From Propionispora vibrioides (GTDB taxonomy: Bacteria; Bacillota; Negativicutes; Propionisporales; Propionisporaceae), in the NCBI RefSeq assembly GCF_900110485.1, contig NZ_FODY01000013.1, forward strand, positions 1-64,000: 64,000 nucleotides of DNA, given 5' to 3'. Positions 15,901 through 23,553 of the stretch are shown piece by piece. Each line of letters starts with the position of its first letter. The first letter of the stretch is position 1. The notes beneath the pieces were generated by a model. It made no database searches. It saw only the letters and a program-made list of their open reading frames with translations, and was not told the DNA's origin. The position numbers and the translations under genes are program-made.

Positions 15901-17939
15901 TTTAATCCCGCAGCTAAAGCAATATTTTGCTTTACCACCTCATTTAGCCGTTTTCCCAATACCACTGTTTTTGCTATTTTGGCAGGATCATCATCGCCAA
16001 TGACAATATCGGCCTTGTTGATGCTGGGCCCGGAGCCGGTTTTTCCCATGACAATGCCTACGTTGCTTGCCTGCAGGGCGTGCACGTCATTCATACCGTC
16101 GCCTACCATGATCACTTTATAATCATGCCGCTTTATATTTTGTATGATTCTGGCCTTTTCTTCGGGCAGCACCCCGCTGTAGGTATAGGGAATATCCAGC
16201 GTTGCGGCCACCGCCTGGGCGGCAGGATCCGCATCGCCGGTCAGCAGTGCCAGGTTCTGAATGCCCAGGCAGCGCAAAGCGGCCACACTTTCCAAACTGG
16301 CTGGCTTTATTTTGTCCCGGACTGCAATCAGTCCGCATAATTCCCGGTTAACCGCGACGTAGACAATTGTTTTGCCGTTCATTTTCATTCGGACAATCCG
16401 GTCTTTTGCCCCACCCAGCAGGACTTTTTCCTGCTGCATGAGTGTCTGATTGCCCACAGCAACCTGTTTCCCTGCTATAACGGCACAAACGCCTTTACCA
16501 GGAACCAGCCGGCTGTCGGCTGGCGGAAGCTGCAAGCCTCGTTTGACTGCTTCTGCCAGCAGCACCCGGTTGTACGGTTGAAATTCCCTTTCTCCTGCTG
16601 CCGCCGCCAGACGTATTATTTCGTCCTCACTCATACCGCCGATTGGCACAATTTCACCAATATGCGGCACAGCTTCCGTGAGTGTACCTGTTTTGTCGAA
16701 TACAACCGTATCGGCTTCTCCCGCCGTTTCCAGTGCCCTGGGCTCTTTTACATAAATATTGTCTCCCATTGCCTGGGCAACTGCCGTCCCCATCGCCGAA
16801 TTTCTCGCCAGCGAGATGGCTGCCGGCGACCCGGCAAGCAGTACGGCGATACTGCGGGGAATATCCCGGGTAAACAGAAAGATCAAACCGGCAATTGTAA
16901 GGCTCCACCACATCACTTTGTTGACATACCGGTCACTGATATGCCAAAGACCTTCATATTTGACCATATCATAGGCCAACGGCCTATAAGGAGTATTGTC
17001 AACATTATGTACCTGAATTTGAATCGATCCGGTTTCAATCAGCGCTCCGGGATGAACTATATCACCTTTAAGAGCCAAATACGGCATACAATCACCGTTC
17101 ACCGCCGCCCGGTTTAATTCCGCCTGGCCGGCAATGATTTTTCCCTCAACAGGTATCGTTTCCCCCGAATGTAATGCAATCACATCGCCAGCCTTAATAT
17201 TATGTTCCTGTATACTCTGCCTGCGGTCTGCCTCCAAACTAAGCCATTGTTGCTGCTTTTGCTGGAGCATTTTCTCAATCTGGCCACGGGATCTGGCCTG
17301 CATCACAAATTGAAAGAAATTAGCCAAATGGACAATCCACAGAATGGATAAGCCTGTTATACTTTCCCGCATGGCCAGCATCAGCAAGGAGGCTATAAAA
17401 ATAACCAGGTCATGATTGACCCGTTTATGCCGTATCAATGATTTTACCCCGCTGCGAAATAAGGGATACCCCGATATAATTGTTGTGAGAGCCACCAGGT
17501 TAAACACATGGGGCGAAGAAGCCAGCGTCGAACGCCCTACTACCAGCCGTTTGGCAAAAATAGCCGCCAAAACACCGCCTGTTGTCAAAGCATACAACCC
17601 GGCACGGGAAGTTTCTCCCGGTTCCGGTACCGGAGCGGCAGCGGCGATCTGTCGCAACGCTGTGGCCTCACGGCGAACCTCCTCCAAAGTCTGATAGGTA
17701 CTGACCACTTTAGCCACTTTTGCTCTGATGTCCGGCAAACCAATGACCGCAGCCTCATATAACACCAAAATCCGCCCGGTAAGCGGATTTGCCGTTACTT
17801 CACGAATTCCTGCCACCGAAGGCAGACATTCCTTTAGTAATTTTGCTAAAACAATATTCCGGTAAAGTCCTTTAACTTCCATTCTTAGACGTCCCGGTAT
17901 CAGCCTACATTTCCCTGTCATCGTTTCCAAATGTATCAC
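12921..17939 (-). CDS. Tandem double P-type cation ATPase (degenerate P1B-like plus P2-like)
   Basis: A 1672-residue membrane protein containing two complete P-type ATPase frameworks. The N-terminus (about 1-85) is an HMA-like fold without the CxxC metal site. The first ATPase half has the phosphorylation motif DKTGT at Asp415 and GDGMND at 613, but the TGE loop reads NGDC (281-284), the CPC membrane motif reads SPAA (371-374) and the HP motif is absent. The second half has TGE at 922, PEGL at 1039, DKTGT at Asp1082 and TGDGVND near 1399. It also has the SERCA-like metal-site segments NVGEV and NLVGDGLP. It is therefore likely a working Ca2+/Mn2+-type exporter with a regulatory first half. 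The size recalls actinobacterial CtpH/CtpI. The start may be GTG 17939, the TTG three codons on, or ATG 17921. Confidence 0.88.
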   Translation of the reverse strand: MIHLETMTGKCRLIPGRLRMEVKGLYRNIVLAKLLKECLPSVAGIREVTANPLTGRILVLYEAAVIGLPDIRAKVAKVVSTYQTLEEVRREATALRQIAAAAPVPEPGETSRAGLYALTTGGVLAAIFAKRLVVGRSTLASSPHVFNLVALTTIISGYPLFRSGVKSLIRHKRVNHDLVIFIASLLMLAMRESITGLSILWIVHLANFFQFVMQARSRGQIEKMLQQKQQQWLSLEADRRQSIQEHNIKAGDVIALHSGETIPVEGKIIAGQAELNRAAVNGDCMPYLALKGDIVHPGALIETGSIQIQVHNVDNTPYRPLAYDMVKYEGLWHISDRYVNKVMWWSLTIAGLIFLFTRDIPRSIAVLLAGSPAAISLARNSAMGTAVAQAMGDNIYVKEPRALETAGEADTVVFDKTGTLTEAVPHIGEIVPIGGMSEDEIIRLAAAAGEREFQPYNRVLLAEAVKRGLQLPPADSRLVPGKGVCAVIAGKQVAVGNQTLMQQEKVLLGGAKDRIVRMKMNGKTIVYVAVNRELCGLIAVRDKIKPASLESVAALRCLGIQNLALLTGDADPAAQAVAATLDIPYTYSGVLPEEKARIIQNIKRHDYKVIMVGDGMNDVHALQASNVGIVMGKTGSGPSINKADIVIGDDDPAKIAKTVVLGKRLNEVVKQNIALAAGLNIIGIALAAVRLISPLTAGLLANISTLGVVLNSGRLLTSGQNTPMGQPLNLQRFAMNESQLGSLQAGEAKNHIPAEAKKWYGLSPEETCEELGTSNKWGLGEQDAALRCLHYGHNRLAERPKPSFWRQLLDQFKDFMVQVLVGAAGLSFILGKRRDAMLTVGIVTANAFLGVAQERKAGQSLDALQELAAPQARVIRAGRQVKVSAAAVVPGDIIVLEAGDRVPADARLLQGVHFEVEEASLTGETLPVKKQYDKLEKDQVALGDRRNMVFMGTTVTRGRATAVVVATGMQTEMGKIASLIGEQKEEATPLQRRLEELGKYLVYGCLAVSGLVFLAGTLRGEPMIQMLQTGASLAVAAIPEGLSAIVLIALAMGVQRMSKRNIIVRRLSSIENLGAATVICSDKTGTLTQNQMTVREVYSPAGHWLVSGEGYDPAGKFVADNQSVKPNGLLKKVATIATLCNNAKLMKTEANRKVIPLRPCITASWAIDGDPTEGALLTLAAKAGIDIEQFSETHCRVVEYPFESERCMMSVLCTDDSKQMSLYSKGAPDKILSLCTHYTDGEHSYPLDETTRRNIEQANNAMAARALRVLACAYRPMEADGAGQEQVREDNLVFCGLVGMIDPPRAEVPEAIAKCHRAGVKVVMITGDHPNTARAIGLELGLLKDNGRIITGLEIDSMTDEELAAAAPTACIFARTTPQHKMRIVKAFQSRGEVVAMTGDGVNDAPAVKAANIGIAMGITGTDVTKEAACMTLADDNFATIIKAMEEGRSIYNNIRKAIRYLVATNVGEVVLMFLAVVLGMPLPLIPIQLLWINLVGDGLPAVALVNDPPPENIMEQSPQSSSESVFAHGLGRKIISRGLIIGVSSLLLYGWKLRQSGNLLLARSLLLAQLAISQFIHLLDCRIEKGIKKTECINNKWLFAAIALSMLMVIGSIHLPFLQPVFGTVPLTVWEWSLAIFVSIVTAVFDFWLWRRPGKELQTRPLPQLRLLQEN

Positions 17940-18013
17940 CCTATCCGACTACAATTTGTTTAGTTATTATACTGGAAAGAAAATATGGAAACTAAAGACC
18001 TGATGACGCAAAG

Positions 18014-18046
18014 GAACAACAGTAAGGCTTGTCCTTATTGTTGTTC
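18014..18046 (-). terminator. Hairpin downstream of the 77-residue gene
   Basis: GAACAACAGTAAGG pairs with CCTTATTGTTGTTC (one G-T type mismatch) right at the stop codon of the 18045 gene. On the minus strand it is followed by CCTTTGCG, a weak T tract, so termination may be partial, letting transcription reach the ATPase gene. Confidence 0.55.
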
Positions 18047-18278
18047 AAAAAAACTTCAGGCGCGTCCAGGAAACACCGGAGAGTAAATTGTCCTTGGCCT
18101 CTTTACTCCTCTGTTTAACATACCCGAAAAAATCTTTTAAAAATAATTCCCACACCACAATCACTTCCGACTTGTCCTTTGGTGATTGCCGGCGTAGCTC
18201 AATGCTTAAATCTACAGCCTCCCGTAATTCTTTGCTAATCGCGGATACTTTTTCTTTCAAATCCTGTAGATCGGCCAT
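18045..18278 (-). CDS. Small helical protein of the ATPase locus
   Basis: A 77-residue, charged, mainly helical protein without membrane segments. The first half (about residues 4-30) has heptad-like spacing suitable for a coiled coil, and the C-terminus is basic and aromatic (SWTRLKFF). The start ATG is well supported by CAGGAGGAACGAG. It begins 14 bp after the 18293 gene stop, so the two are one transcript. I do not recognise a family. Its fixed place beside the ATPase suggests an accessory role. Confidence 0.65.
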   Translation of the reverse strand: MADLQDLKEKVSAISKELREAVDLSIELRRQSPKDKSEVIVVWELFLKDFFGYVKQRSKEAKDNLLSGVSWTRLKFF

Positions 18279-18292
18279 CTCGTTCCTCCTGA

Positions 18293-18919
18293 TTAAGGTG
18301 TAGGCTCCGTGGGCTCTGTCACCGTTTCATCTATAGCACTGTCAATGGACTGCTTAAACTGTTCAAACTGAGCTTCACTGACAATATCCTCCAAATCCTC
18401 CCGGACACCGCTAAACATTCCCTGGGCTTGTTCCGATAAGCCCATAATTCCCTGAACCGTTTTAATAGCCAGGGGCCGAAGTTTTTCTCTTACACTTGGC
18501 AGCAACAGCATACCCAATGCTGCTGTTCCCAGCCAAAAGGTCGGGCTGTGGCCCGTTTTCATTCTCATCCGGTGCCCCATTCTCCGGTGGGTGCGGGTAA
18601 AACTGTTCATATCCGGACTTTGCTCCACCAAATCGGCCAATTCGGTCAGATGCATTAATTCCCGGCGTTCCTGACGGATCATATCCTGTAAAACACTTCG
18701 GGCATAAGGATCGGTTATGGTGGCAAGTTTACGTTCATACGTACTAACCGCCGCTAACTTGGCCTCAAAAATCTGATCCAGACTTTCGGAAGATTCTACA
18801 TTGGTTGTTTCCGTAATTCTTTCCCGCATGCGCTGTCCGCGGCTTTTTCGTTCATACCGTTCCTGCGATTTTGCCTCTTGTTTTTCGTTTTGTTCGTGAT
18901 TTGATTCAATAGCCGGCAT
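18293..18919 (-). CDS. Ferritin-like helical segment joined to a PacL-like module
   Basis: About 208 residues from ATG 18919; an upstream TTG at 18952 lacks a ribosome binding site. After a very polar N-terminus (about 1-45), residues ~47-100 form two helices with a carboxylate pattern (AKLAAVSTYERKL ... RQERRELMHLTELADL) like half of a ferritin/rubrerythrin four-helix bundle, including an ExxH-type motif. A hydrophobic stretch follows (FWLGTAALGMLLLPS). Then comes a module (VREKLRPLAIKTVQG ... REDLEDIVSEAQ) that aligns with the repeated module of the 11961 protein (P-VR--R--A---T--G----S ... DIV-EA). Function is unknown. A metal-handling partner of the neighbouring ATPase is plausible. Confidence 0.6.
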   Translation of the reverse strand: MPAIESNHEQNEKQEAKSQERYERKSRGQRMRERITETTNVESSESLDQIFEAKLAAVSTYERKLATITDPYARSVLQDMIRQERRELMHLTELADLVEQSPDMNSFTRTHRRMGHRMRMKTGHSPTFWLGTAALGMLLLPSVREKLRPLAIKTVQGIMGLSEQAQGMFSGVREDLEDIVSEAQFEQFKQSIDSAIDETVTEPTEPTP

Positions 18920-19020
18920 ATACGCTCTGCCCCTTCTGTTATAGGATAACAATGTACAAGATAATATTACCCAGTTTAACCCATGTTATGCAGTTGCCTT
19001 CTCTGCGGGCAATAAAAAAA

Positions 19021-19044
19021 CAGCATGATGTGGCCATCATACTG
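19021..19044 (-). terminator. Intrinsic terminator of the 19037 gene
   Basis: On the minus strand CAGTATGATG and CATCATGCTG pair around GCCA and are followed by TTTTTTTATT. The hairpin overlaps the last codons of the gene. Confidence 0.8.
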
Positions 19045-19873
19045 CATAGGGAACCTCATATAAAGAATGCCTCTTTTTCCGGCGTTTCCAATGTAGCAAT
19101 TTATACTGATTTATTGTGGGAAGTTCAACATTCTTGCCGGTATATTCATCATAAAACCGGTAGTAAACTTCAGCGGCGGTTTCCTGATATTGATGTGTTA
19201 TTTGGGTTGCCCAGTGGCTCAGCATACCATGAATGCAGTCATCGACCTGCCGCTGTAGCCGCTCTGTCTGTTCTGCCGGTGAGCAATCAAACCGGCTTAA
19301 TAATAAGTCGCCCCAATCCATCTGGCCGGCTAACTGCCGCAACACCCGGGGCAATCCAGTGTGTGATAAGCTTTCCCGACAAGTTTTATTAACGACTCTG
19401 CCCATTGTTTTTGTAAAACGAAAGGTATTTCGATATTCCTGCAAGACCTGACTAATATAGGCCGGGGGAGAAAACAGCCGGGCACTGACCGTAAATAAAT
19501 CTGCACATTCCGGTACGGAACGCCCGAAATAGTGCTGCATATCGGCCCTGACTAACGCATGGATTTCCTGTGCTAATTCATCAACCTGTAAATCTGCAAG
19601 CATGACTTCCAGGATACTCCGGTAATCCCATCGGCCACTAAGTAAAAGTAATGCATACGGACGGGAAATATTTTGACTTATTGCCAAAGTTCTTTGAATA
19701 TACTGATCGATTTTTTCCTTGCAGGCGTTAATCCGGAGCAAAAGTTTTTTTTCTTCAGCCACACGGTGATTTGCCGCTATACAGCCAAGCAAGTGCTCAC
19801 AAGAAACATTTGTCTGCATCACTGCAAAAGCTGATGAGAATGGGCGTATACATCGTCCTGACAAAGTTTTCAC
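19037..19873 (-). CDS. Helical protein of unknown function
   Basis: A 278-residue protein predicted to be almost entirely alpha-helical and soluble, with many conserved-looking aromatic and charged residues and no signal peptide. The start is GTG 19873 after AGGGGAAAGTGCT. Cysteines are scattered (residues 8, 25, 31, 48) without a clear metal motif. It has its own terminator and is separated by about 120 bp from the 18293 gene. Whether it belongs to the ATPase locus is uncertain. I do not recognise it. Confidence 0.65.
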   Translation of the reverse strand: MKTLSGRCIRPFSSAFAVMQTNVSCEHLLGCIAANHRVAEEKKLLLRINACKEKIDQYIQRTLAISQNISRPYALLLLSGRWDYRSILEVMLADLQVDELAQEIHALVRADMQHYFGRSVPECADLFTVSARLFSPPAYISQVLQEYRNTFRFTKTMGRVVNKTCRESLSHTGLPRVLRQLAGQMDWGDLLLSRFDCSPAEQTERLQRQVDDCIHGMLSHWATQITHQYQETAAEVYYRFYDEYTGKNVELPTINQYKLLHWKRRKKRHSLYEVPYAV

Positions 19874-20078
19874 AGCACTTTCCCCTCTACTGGTCCCTAT
19901 TTTCCCTTATTTTATTATATACCGGCATCTTTACGGGGAAGTTAAGTAAACGTAAAGGCTGTGTAAAATTTATTTTGGTATGGAAGAAACTACATCCTAT
20001 AGCCACATAGAAATAACGCAAGCTTTCTCGCTGAACGTTTTATACTATAGGTTATATTGTCACTAGGGGGGATTTCTG

Positions 20079-20714
20079 TTGCAACATATTGGCTGGGCTT
20101 TTTTCGTTGCTTTTGCTGCCAATCTTGATAACCTGGGAGTAGGCATCACCTACGGAATGCGCCATATAAAAATATCCTATACGGCCAACGGGATCATTGC
20201 CGCTACATCGTTTTTCGTTGCCTGGATCTCCTCACAAGCCGGGCAAAGCTTCAGCCTATATGCCTCGCCCCAAATCGGCGCCATCATCAGTACCGCTTTA
20301 CTGGTTTCAATGGGGCTATGGATCTGTCTCCAGCCAATCATTCACGCTGTCAAAGAGAAGCAGCCTATCATGGATCTACAGTTATTCGGAACCAAAATAT
20401 ATATCGGCCCGGTTGAAATATTGCGTCATCCGGAAAAGGTGGATCTGGATGCCTCGAAAGATCTTTGCTGCCGTGAGGCTTTCCTGCTTGGCTTTGCGCT
20501 TTCCCTGAATGCCATAGCCGGAGGGTTTGCTATCGGCACTGCCGGCCAGTCCCCTTTACTCGAATCTGTTCTCGTTAGCGCCTTCAGCCTTCTTACCGTC
20601 AGTTTAGGACATTATTGGGGACAAAAATATGCTTCGGAACTTCTCGGGAACTATGCGACTACCGTTTCCGGCTTTTTGCTGATGCTCATTGGAGTATACC
20701 AACTGGCCGGCTAA
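20079..20714 (+). CDS. ytaF: YtaF-like (MntP-fold) membrane protein
   Basis: A 211-residue integral membrane protein with two homologous halves, each starting with the family signature: FAANLDNLGVGITYGMR (residues ~12-28) and GFALSLNAIAGGFAIG (about 137-152). A loop of about 60 residues separates them. These features define the MntP/YtaF group; YtaF members are associated with sporulation in Bacillus and the fold resembles manganese exporters. The start is TTG, supported by a strong AGGGGGGA ribosome binding site. It is a single-gene unit with its own downstream hairpin. Transport activity for this copy is not proven by sequence. Confidence 0.82.
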   Translation: MQHIGWAFFVAFAANLDNLGVGITYGMRHIKISYTANGIIAATSFFVAWISSQAGQSFSLYASPQIGAIISTALLVSMGLWICLQPIIHAVKEKQPIMDLQLFGTKIYIGPVEILRHPEKVDLDASKDLCCREAFLLGFALSLNAIAGGFAIGTAGQSPLLESVLVSAFSLLTVSLGHYWGQKYASELLGNYATTVSGFLLMLIGVYQLAG

Positions 20715-20738
20715 AGCTTTACCCGGCGCAACCTCAAA

Positions 20739-20778
20739 TACAAGGCAGGCATTCATTTAATTGAATGCCTGCCTTGTA
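20739..20778. terminator. Bidirectional terminator
   Basis: A perfect 17-bp stem (TACAAGGCAGGCATTCA and complement) with a 6-nt loop lies between the convergent ytaF-like gene and the 20753 gene. The last codons of the latter form part of the stem. Confidence 0.8.
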
Positions 20779-20980
20779 CCGCAATACCGTCTAAATAAAC
20801 CATAAGTTCCTGACTCGTCCAAAATGCATTTACTACTTCCTCCAGTAAGGCATGAATATTACTGGTTTCCAAAGTGATGTCGATGAGATGTGCCCTTGTT
20901 GTCCGTGGTTTAAGAATAACTCTGTAATTATAACCTGCAACAACCCAACAATCCAAGATTTCCCATCTTTCCTTGATCAT
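20753..20980 (-). CDS. 75-residue hypothetical protein
   Basis: The small acidic/hydrophobic protein (MIKERWEILDCWVVAGYNYR...) has no recognisable motif or membrane helix. The ribosome binding site AAGGAG lies 13 nt from the ATG, a little far. The 3' end overlaps a terminator stem, which supports an expressed gene ending here. The composition (strand-like first half, helix with EEVVNAFW in the second) fits a small folded domain. Function unknown. Confidence 0.55.
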   Translation of the reverse strand: MIKERWEILDCWVVAGYNYRVILKPRTTRAHLIDITLETSNIHALLEEVVNAFWTSQELMVYLDGIAVQGRHSIK

Positions 20981-21162
20981 AGCAGCAAATTCGCTCCTTA
21001 TTACCGCCTGATATATTTACTGGAGGATATTCTGGATTAATAAAACGAAAACCTTTTTTTAATACAAAACTTTACAAATTTTTCATAAACTTAACTATCG
21101 TCCTCCTGTATTATCGGTCAGTAAATTCGCCTGTTCAGCAAACAACAATGCTCAAGTAATAA

Positions 21163-21199
21163 ACAAAGTACCGCAATAGCTGTTATTGCGGTACTTTGT
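21163..21199 (-). terminator. Intrinsic terminator of the chemoreceptor gene
   Basis: A perfect 17-bp stem (ACAAAGTACCGCAATA core) lies 8 bp after the stop codon and continues into TTTATT on the minus strand. The stem sequence is nearly the same as in the hairpin at 9894-9939. Confidence 0.85.
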
Positions 21200-21207
21200 C
21201 GGTTGTT

Positions 21208-22923
21208 TTAAATCTGAAATTTATTGATTTCACTTTGAAGATTCATAGCCAGCTTGGCCAATGCCTGACTGGATGACGCGACCTCTTCCATCGTGGCCAG
21301 CTGCTCTTCGGTCGCAGCGGATACGGACTGCGTTTCGCCGGAAGCGCTTCGGCTCAGAGCATCAATTTGCTTGGCCGATTCTGCAACTTGCTGGCTTCCG
21401 ACAGCCATTTGCTCAATAGCTGCAGTAATTTCCTTAATCTGCTCAGACACAAGAGTGATAACCGTAACAATTTCCTGGAAGGCCTGTCCTGAGGCATCAA
21501 CAATTTCTGTTCCCAGTTTAACTTCCCTTGTCCCTTCTTTCATAGCATCTACAGCCATATTGGTATCTCCCTGAATTTCACCAATCAAAGTTGCAATTTG
21601 CTTAGCCGCCTCCTGAGATTGCTCTGCCAGCTTGCGAACCTCTTCGGCAACTACGGCAAATCCCCTTCCCTGTTCACCGGCCCGGGCCGCCTCAATGGCT
21701 GCATTCAAAGCCAACAGATTCGTCTGTCCGGCAATACCGGAAATAGTATCGACAATCTGACCAATTTCCTGGGAGCGTTCCCCTAATTTAGTCACAACCC
21801 CGGCCAGTGTTGTGACAGTATTTTCGATATGAAACATCTGCTTTACTGCCTTATCAATCGATTCTTTACCATGACTGGCCTTTTCAGAAGCCTGGTCCGA
21901 ATGATTGGACACTTCGTGGACGTTAGCGGCTACCTGTTGAATACTGGCCGACATCTGCTGCACTACGGCCGATGTATCGTTCGCTGCCGACATCTGATTA
22001 TCCATACCTTTCGCCACTTCTGCCATGGAACTGGCAACCTGATTGGCTGCCTGGGATGACTGCTCGGCACCGGCACTGAGTTCTTCTGAGGAGGAGGCAA
22101 CCTGTTCCACCGACTGGCCAACCTGTTTTAATAAAACCTGTAGACTGCTGCGGGTATGCTCCAGAGCAGTCACTAATTGACCGATCTCATCACGGCGATT
22201 TATCTTACTGCCTTTATCCCGGAAGTCGCCGGCCGCAAAATCCCGGCATAAACCCACCATAAACGATAACGGCCCGGTAATGCTTTTAGTTATGTATAGG
22301 CCGCTAAACCCTAATAGCAGCACAACAGTTAGGATAACGGCTGAAACAATCAGTACCGCTTTTTCAAAATCAGCCTGATTTTCTTTATCGGACCGTTCCG
22401 ACAGATCCGCATAATATTCGGAAAGTCCGCGTAGTTTATCCATAAAGTCGGTAGCTAACGGGTCTACTTTATCTATATAAAGAGCATAGGCTTCCGCATT
22501 TTTATTTTGTGCAGCCAATTCTATCACACCGGCTCTGGCCTGGCGATATTTGTCCTGCGCTGCTTGTATTTGATTCAATATGGATTGAGCTTTTTCATCC
22601 ATCTGCATACTGACAAGCGATTTCATATTAGTATCTGCAGCAGCAGCGCCCTCGCTGATCGTGGCTTTTAATTCTTGATTTCTTTGTTCATTGGTAGTGA
22701 TCATCAATTCCAAAATAGCCGAATTCACCTTGCGGGTTATTGTACGGGTATCATTAATCGTTTGTACGGGAAGCAGCCTATCCTTATATAAGGTAGTCAT
22801 AGCTGTATTGGCATGCCCAAGATAGTAAAAGCCGGTAAAACTGATAATGCCTAAGGAAAGAAACGCAATAACAATCAGTATACTGAGTTTAAAAACTACT
22901 TTCATATTGTCCAAAAAGTGCAT
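21208..22923 (-). CDS. Methyl-accepting chemotaxis protein
   Basis: A 571-residue chemoreceptor in the inner membrane. It has an N-terminal transmembrane helix (about 8-30), a ~150-residue periplasmic four-helix-bundle ligand domain (4HB_MCP type, with [21 protein letters not shown]), a second transmembrane helix (about 187-210) and a HAMP segment. The long cytoplasmic signalling coiled coil contains the conserved hairpin tip [51 protein letters not shown]. It should signal to CheA/CheW. The start ATG follows AAGGGGGA. No chemotaxis genes adjoin it. The ligand is unknown. Confidence 0.95.
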   Translation of the reverse strand: MHFLDNMKVVFKLSILIVIAFLSLGIISFTGFYYLGHANTAMTTLYKDRLLPVQTINDTRTITRKVNSAILELMITTNEQRNQELKATISEGAAAADTNMKSLVSMQMDEKAQSILNQIQAAQDKYRQARAGVIELAAQNKNAEAYALYIDKVDPLATDFMDKLRGLSEYYADLSERSDKENQADFEKAVLIVSAVILTVVLLLGFSGLYITKSITGPLSFMVGLCRDFAAGDFRDKGSKINRRDEIGQLVTALEHTRSSLQVLLKQVGQSVEQVASSSEELSAGAEQSSQAANQVASSMAEVAKGMDNQMSAANDTSAVVQQMSASIQQVAANVHEVSNHSDQASEKASHGKESIDKAVKQMFHIENTVTTLAGVVTKLGERSQEIGQIVDTISGIAGQTNLLALNAAIEAARAGEQGRGFAVVAEEVRKLAEQSQEAAKQIATLIGEIQGDTNMAVDAMKEGTREVKLGTEIVDASGQAFQEIVTVITLVSEQIKEITAAIEQMAVGSQQVAESAKQIDALSRSASGETQSVSAATEEQLATMEEVASSSQALAKLAMNLQSEINKFQI

Positions 22924-23110
22924 ATAAATCCCCCTTATAAGTATGTTTTATACATTTAAATGCTAGCATTATAAATGTTGCGGGTGGTCTAGCCTGATCA
23001 GAAATACAACGGACAAATAGGCTCCCTGAGGGCAAGCCGAATATCCAAAAAATAAATTGTAAAATTTATCACAAAGCAGATTTGCCTTCTGCGGACGTTA
23101 TCAAAAAGCT

Positions 23111-23165
23111 AAGTCGACTTTCTAATGTAACAAAATGACCTTGTGTTACATTAGAAAGTCGACTT
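23111..23165. repeat. Perfect 21-bp inverted repeat
   Basis: The arms AAGTCGACTTTCTAATGTAAC and its exact complement are separated by a 13-nt loop (AAAATGACCTTGT). The stem contains the SalI palindrome GTCGAC. There is no T tract on either side, so it is not an ordinary terminator. Confidence 0.85.
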
Positions 23166-23325
23166 GAGCTAGAAAAATCAAGGTTTTATAAAGAAAAAAC
23201 TTGAAAACCAGGTTAACATATCACTAATTTCCACTACTTTTATCTTTTTGCAAGAAATGTAAGTTTATAGAGGAATCAAGCGAATCTTGTCGTATATAGT
23301 GTTAGAAGTGAATTGGAATATTACA

Positions 23326-23348
23326 GTAACACAAGGTCATTTTGTTAC
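23326..23348. repeat. Inverted copy of the loop and inner stem of the 23111 repeat
   Basis: These 23 bases are the exact reverse complement of 23127-23149, that is, of the loop plus five bases on each side. An RNA covering both could pair the loop of the first hairpin with this segment. Confidence 0.8.
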
Positions 23349-23433
23349 TATCTATTCGTAAACTCCGAAATCATCCGGAAAATGCAACTGAGAAAAAACT
23401 ACTGGCGGATCTACCTTCCATCAGTAAAGCCAA

Positions 23434-23478
23434 ACCGCCCCCAATCGCAGCATGAACTTAACTGCAATTGGGGGCGGT
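23434..23478 (-). terminator. Terminator-like hairpin downstream of the QueG-like gene
   Basis: ACCGCCCCCAATCGCAG pairs with CTGCAATTGGGGGCGGT (one mismatch). On the minus strand it is followed by TTGGCTTT. It lies 75 bp after the stop codon of the 23554 gene. Confidence 0.65.
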
Positions 23479-23553
23479 CTCTATAACAGCGCTCTGCTGT
23501 CCAGTCAGATTAAATGATTCTACGCCTGGCTTCTCTACTTTTATTAGCTCTCT

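Larger units (their letters stand above)
22924..23553. other. 630-bp gene-free region with nested inverted repeats
   Basis: No frame with a start signal was seen. The region contains the chemoreceptor promoter, a perfect 21-bp inverted repeat (23111-23165), a 23-bp inverted copy of its central part (23326-23348) and a terminator-like hairpin (23434-23478). A small RNA or mobile-element remnant is possible. Confidence 0.5.
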
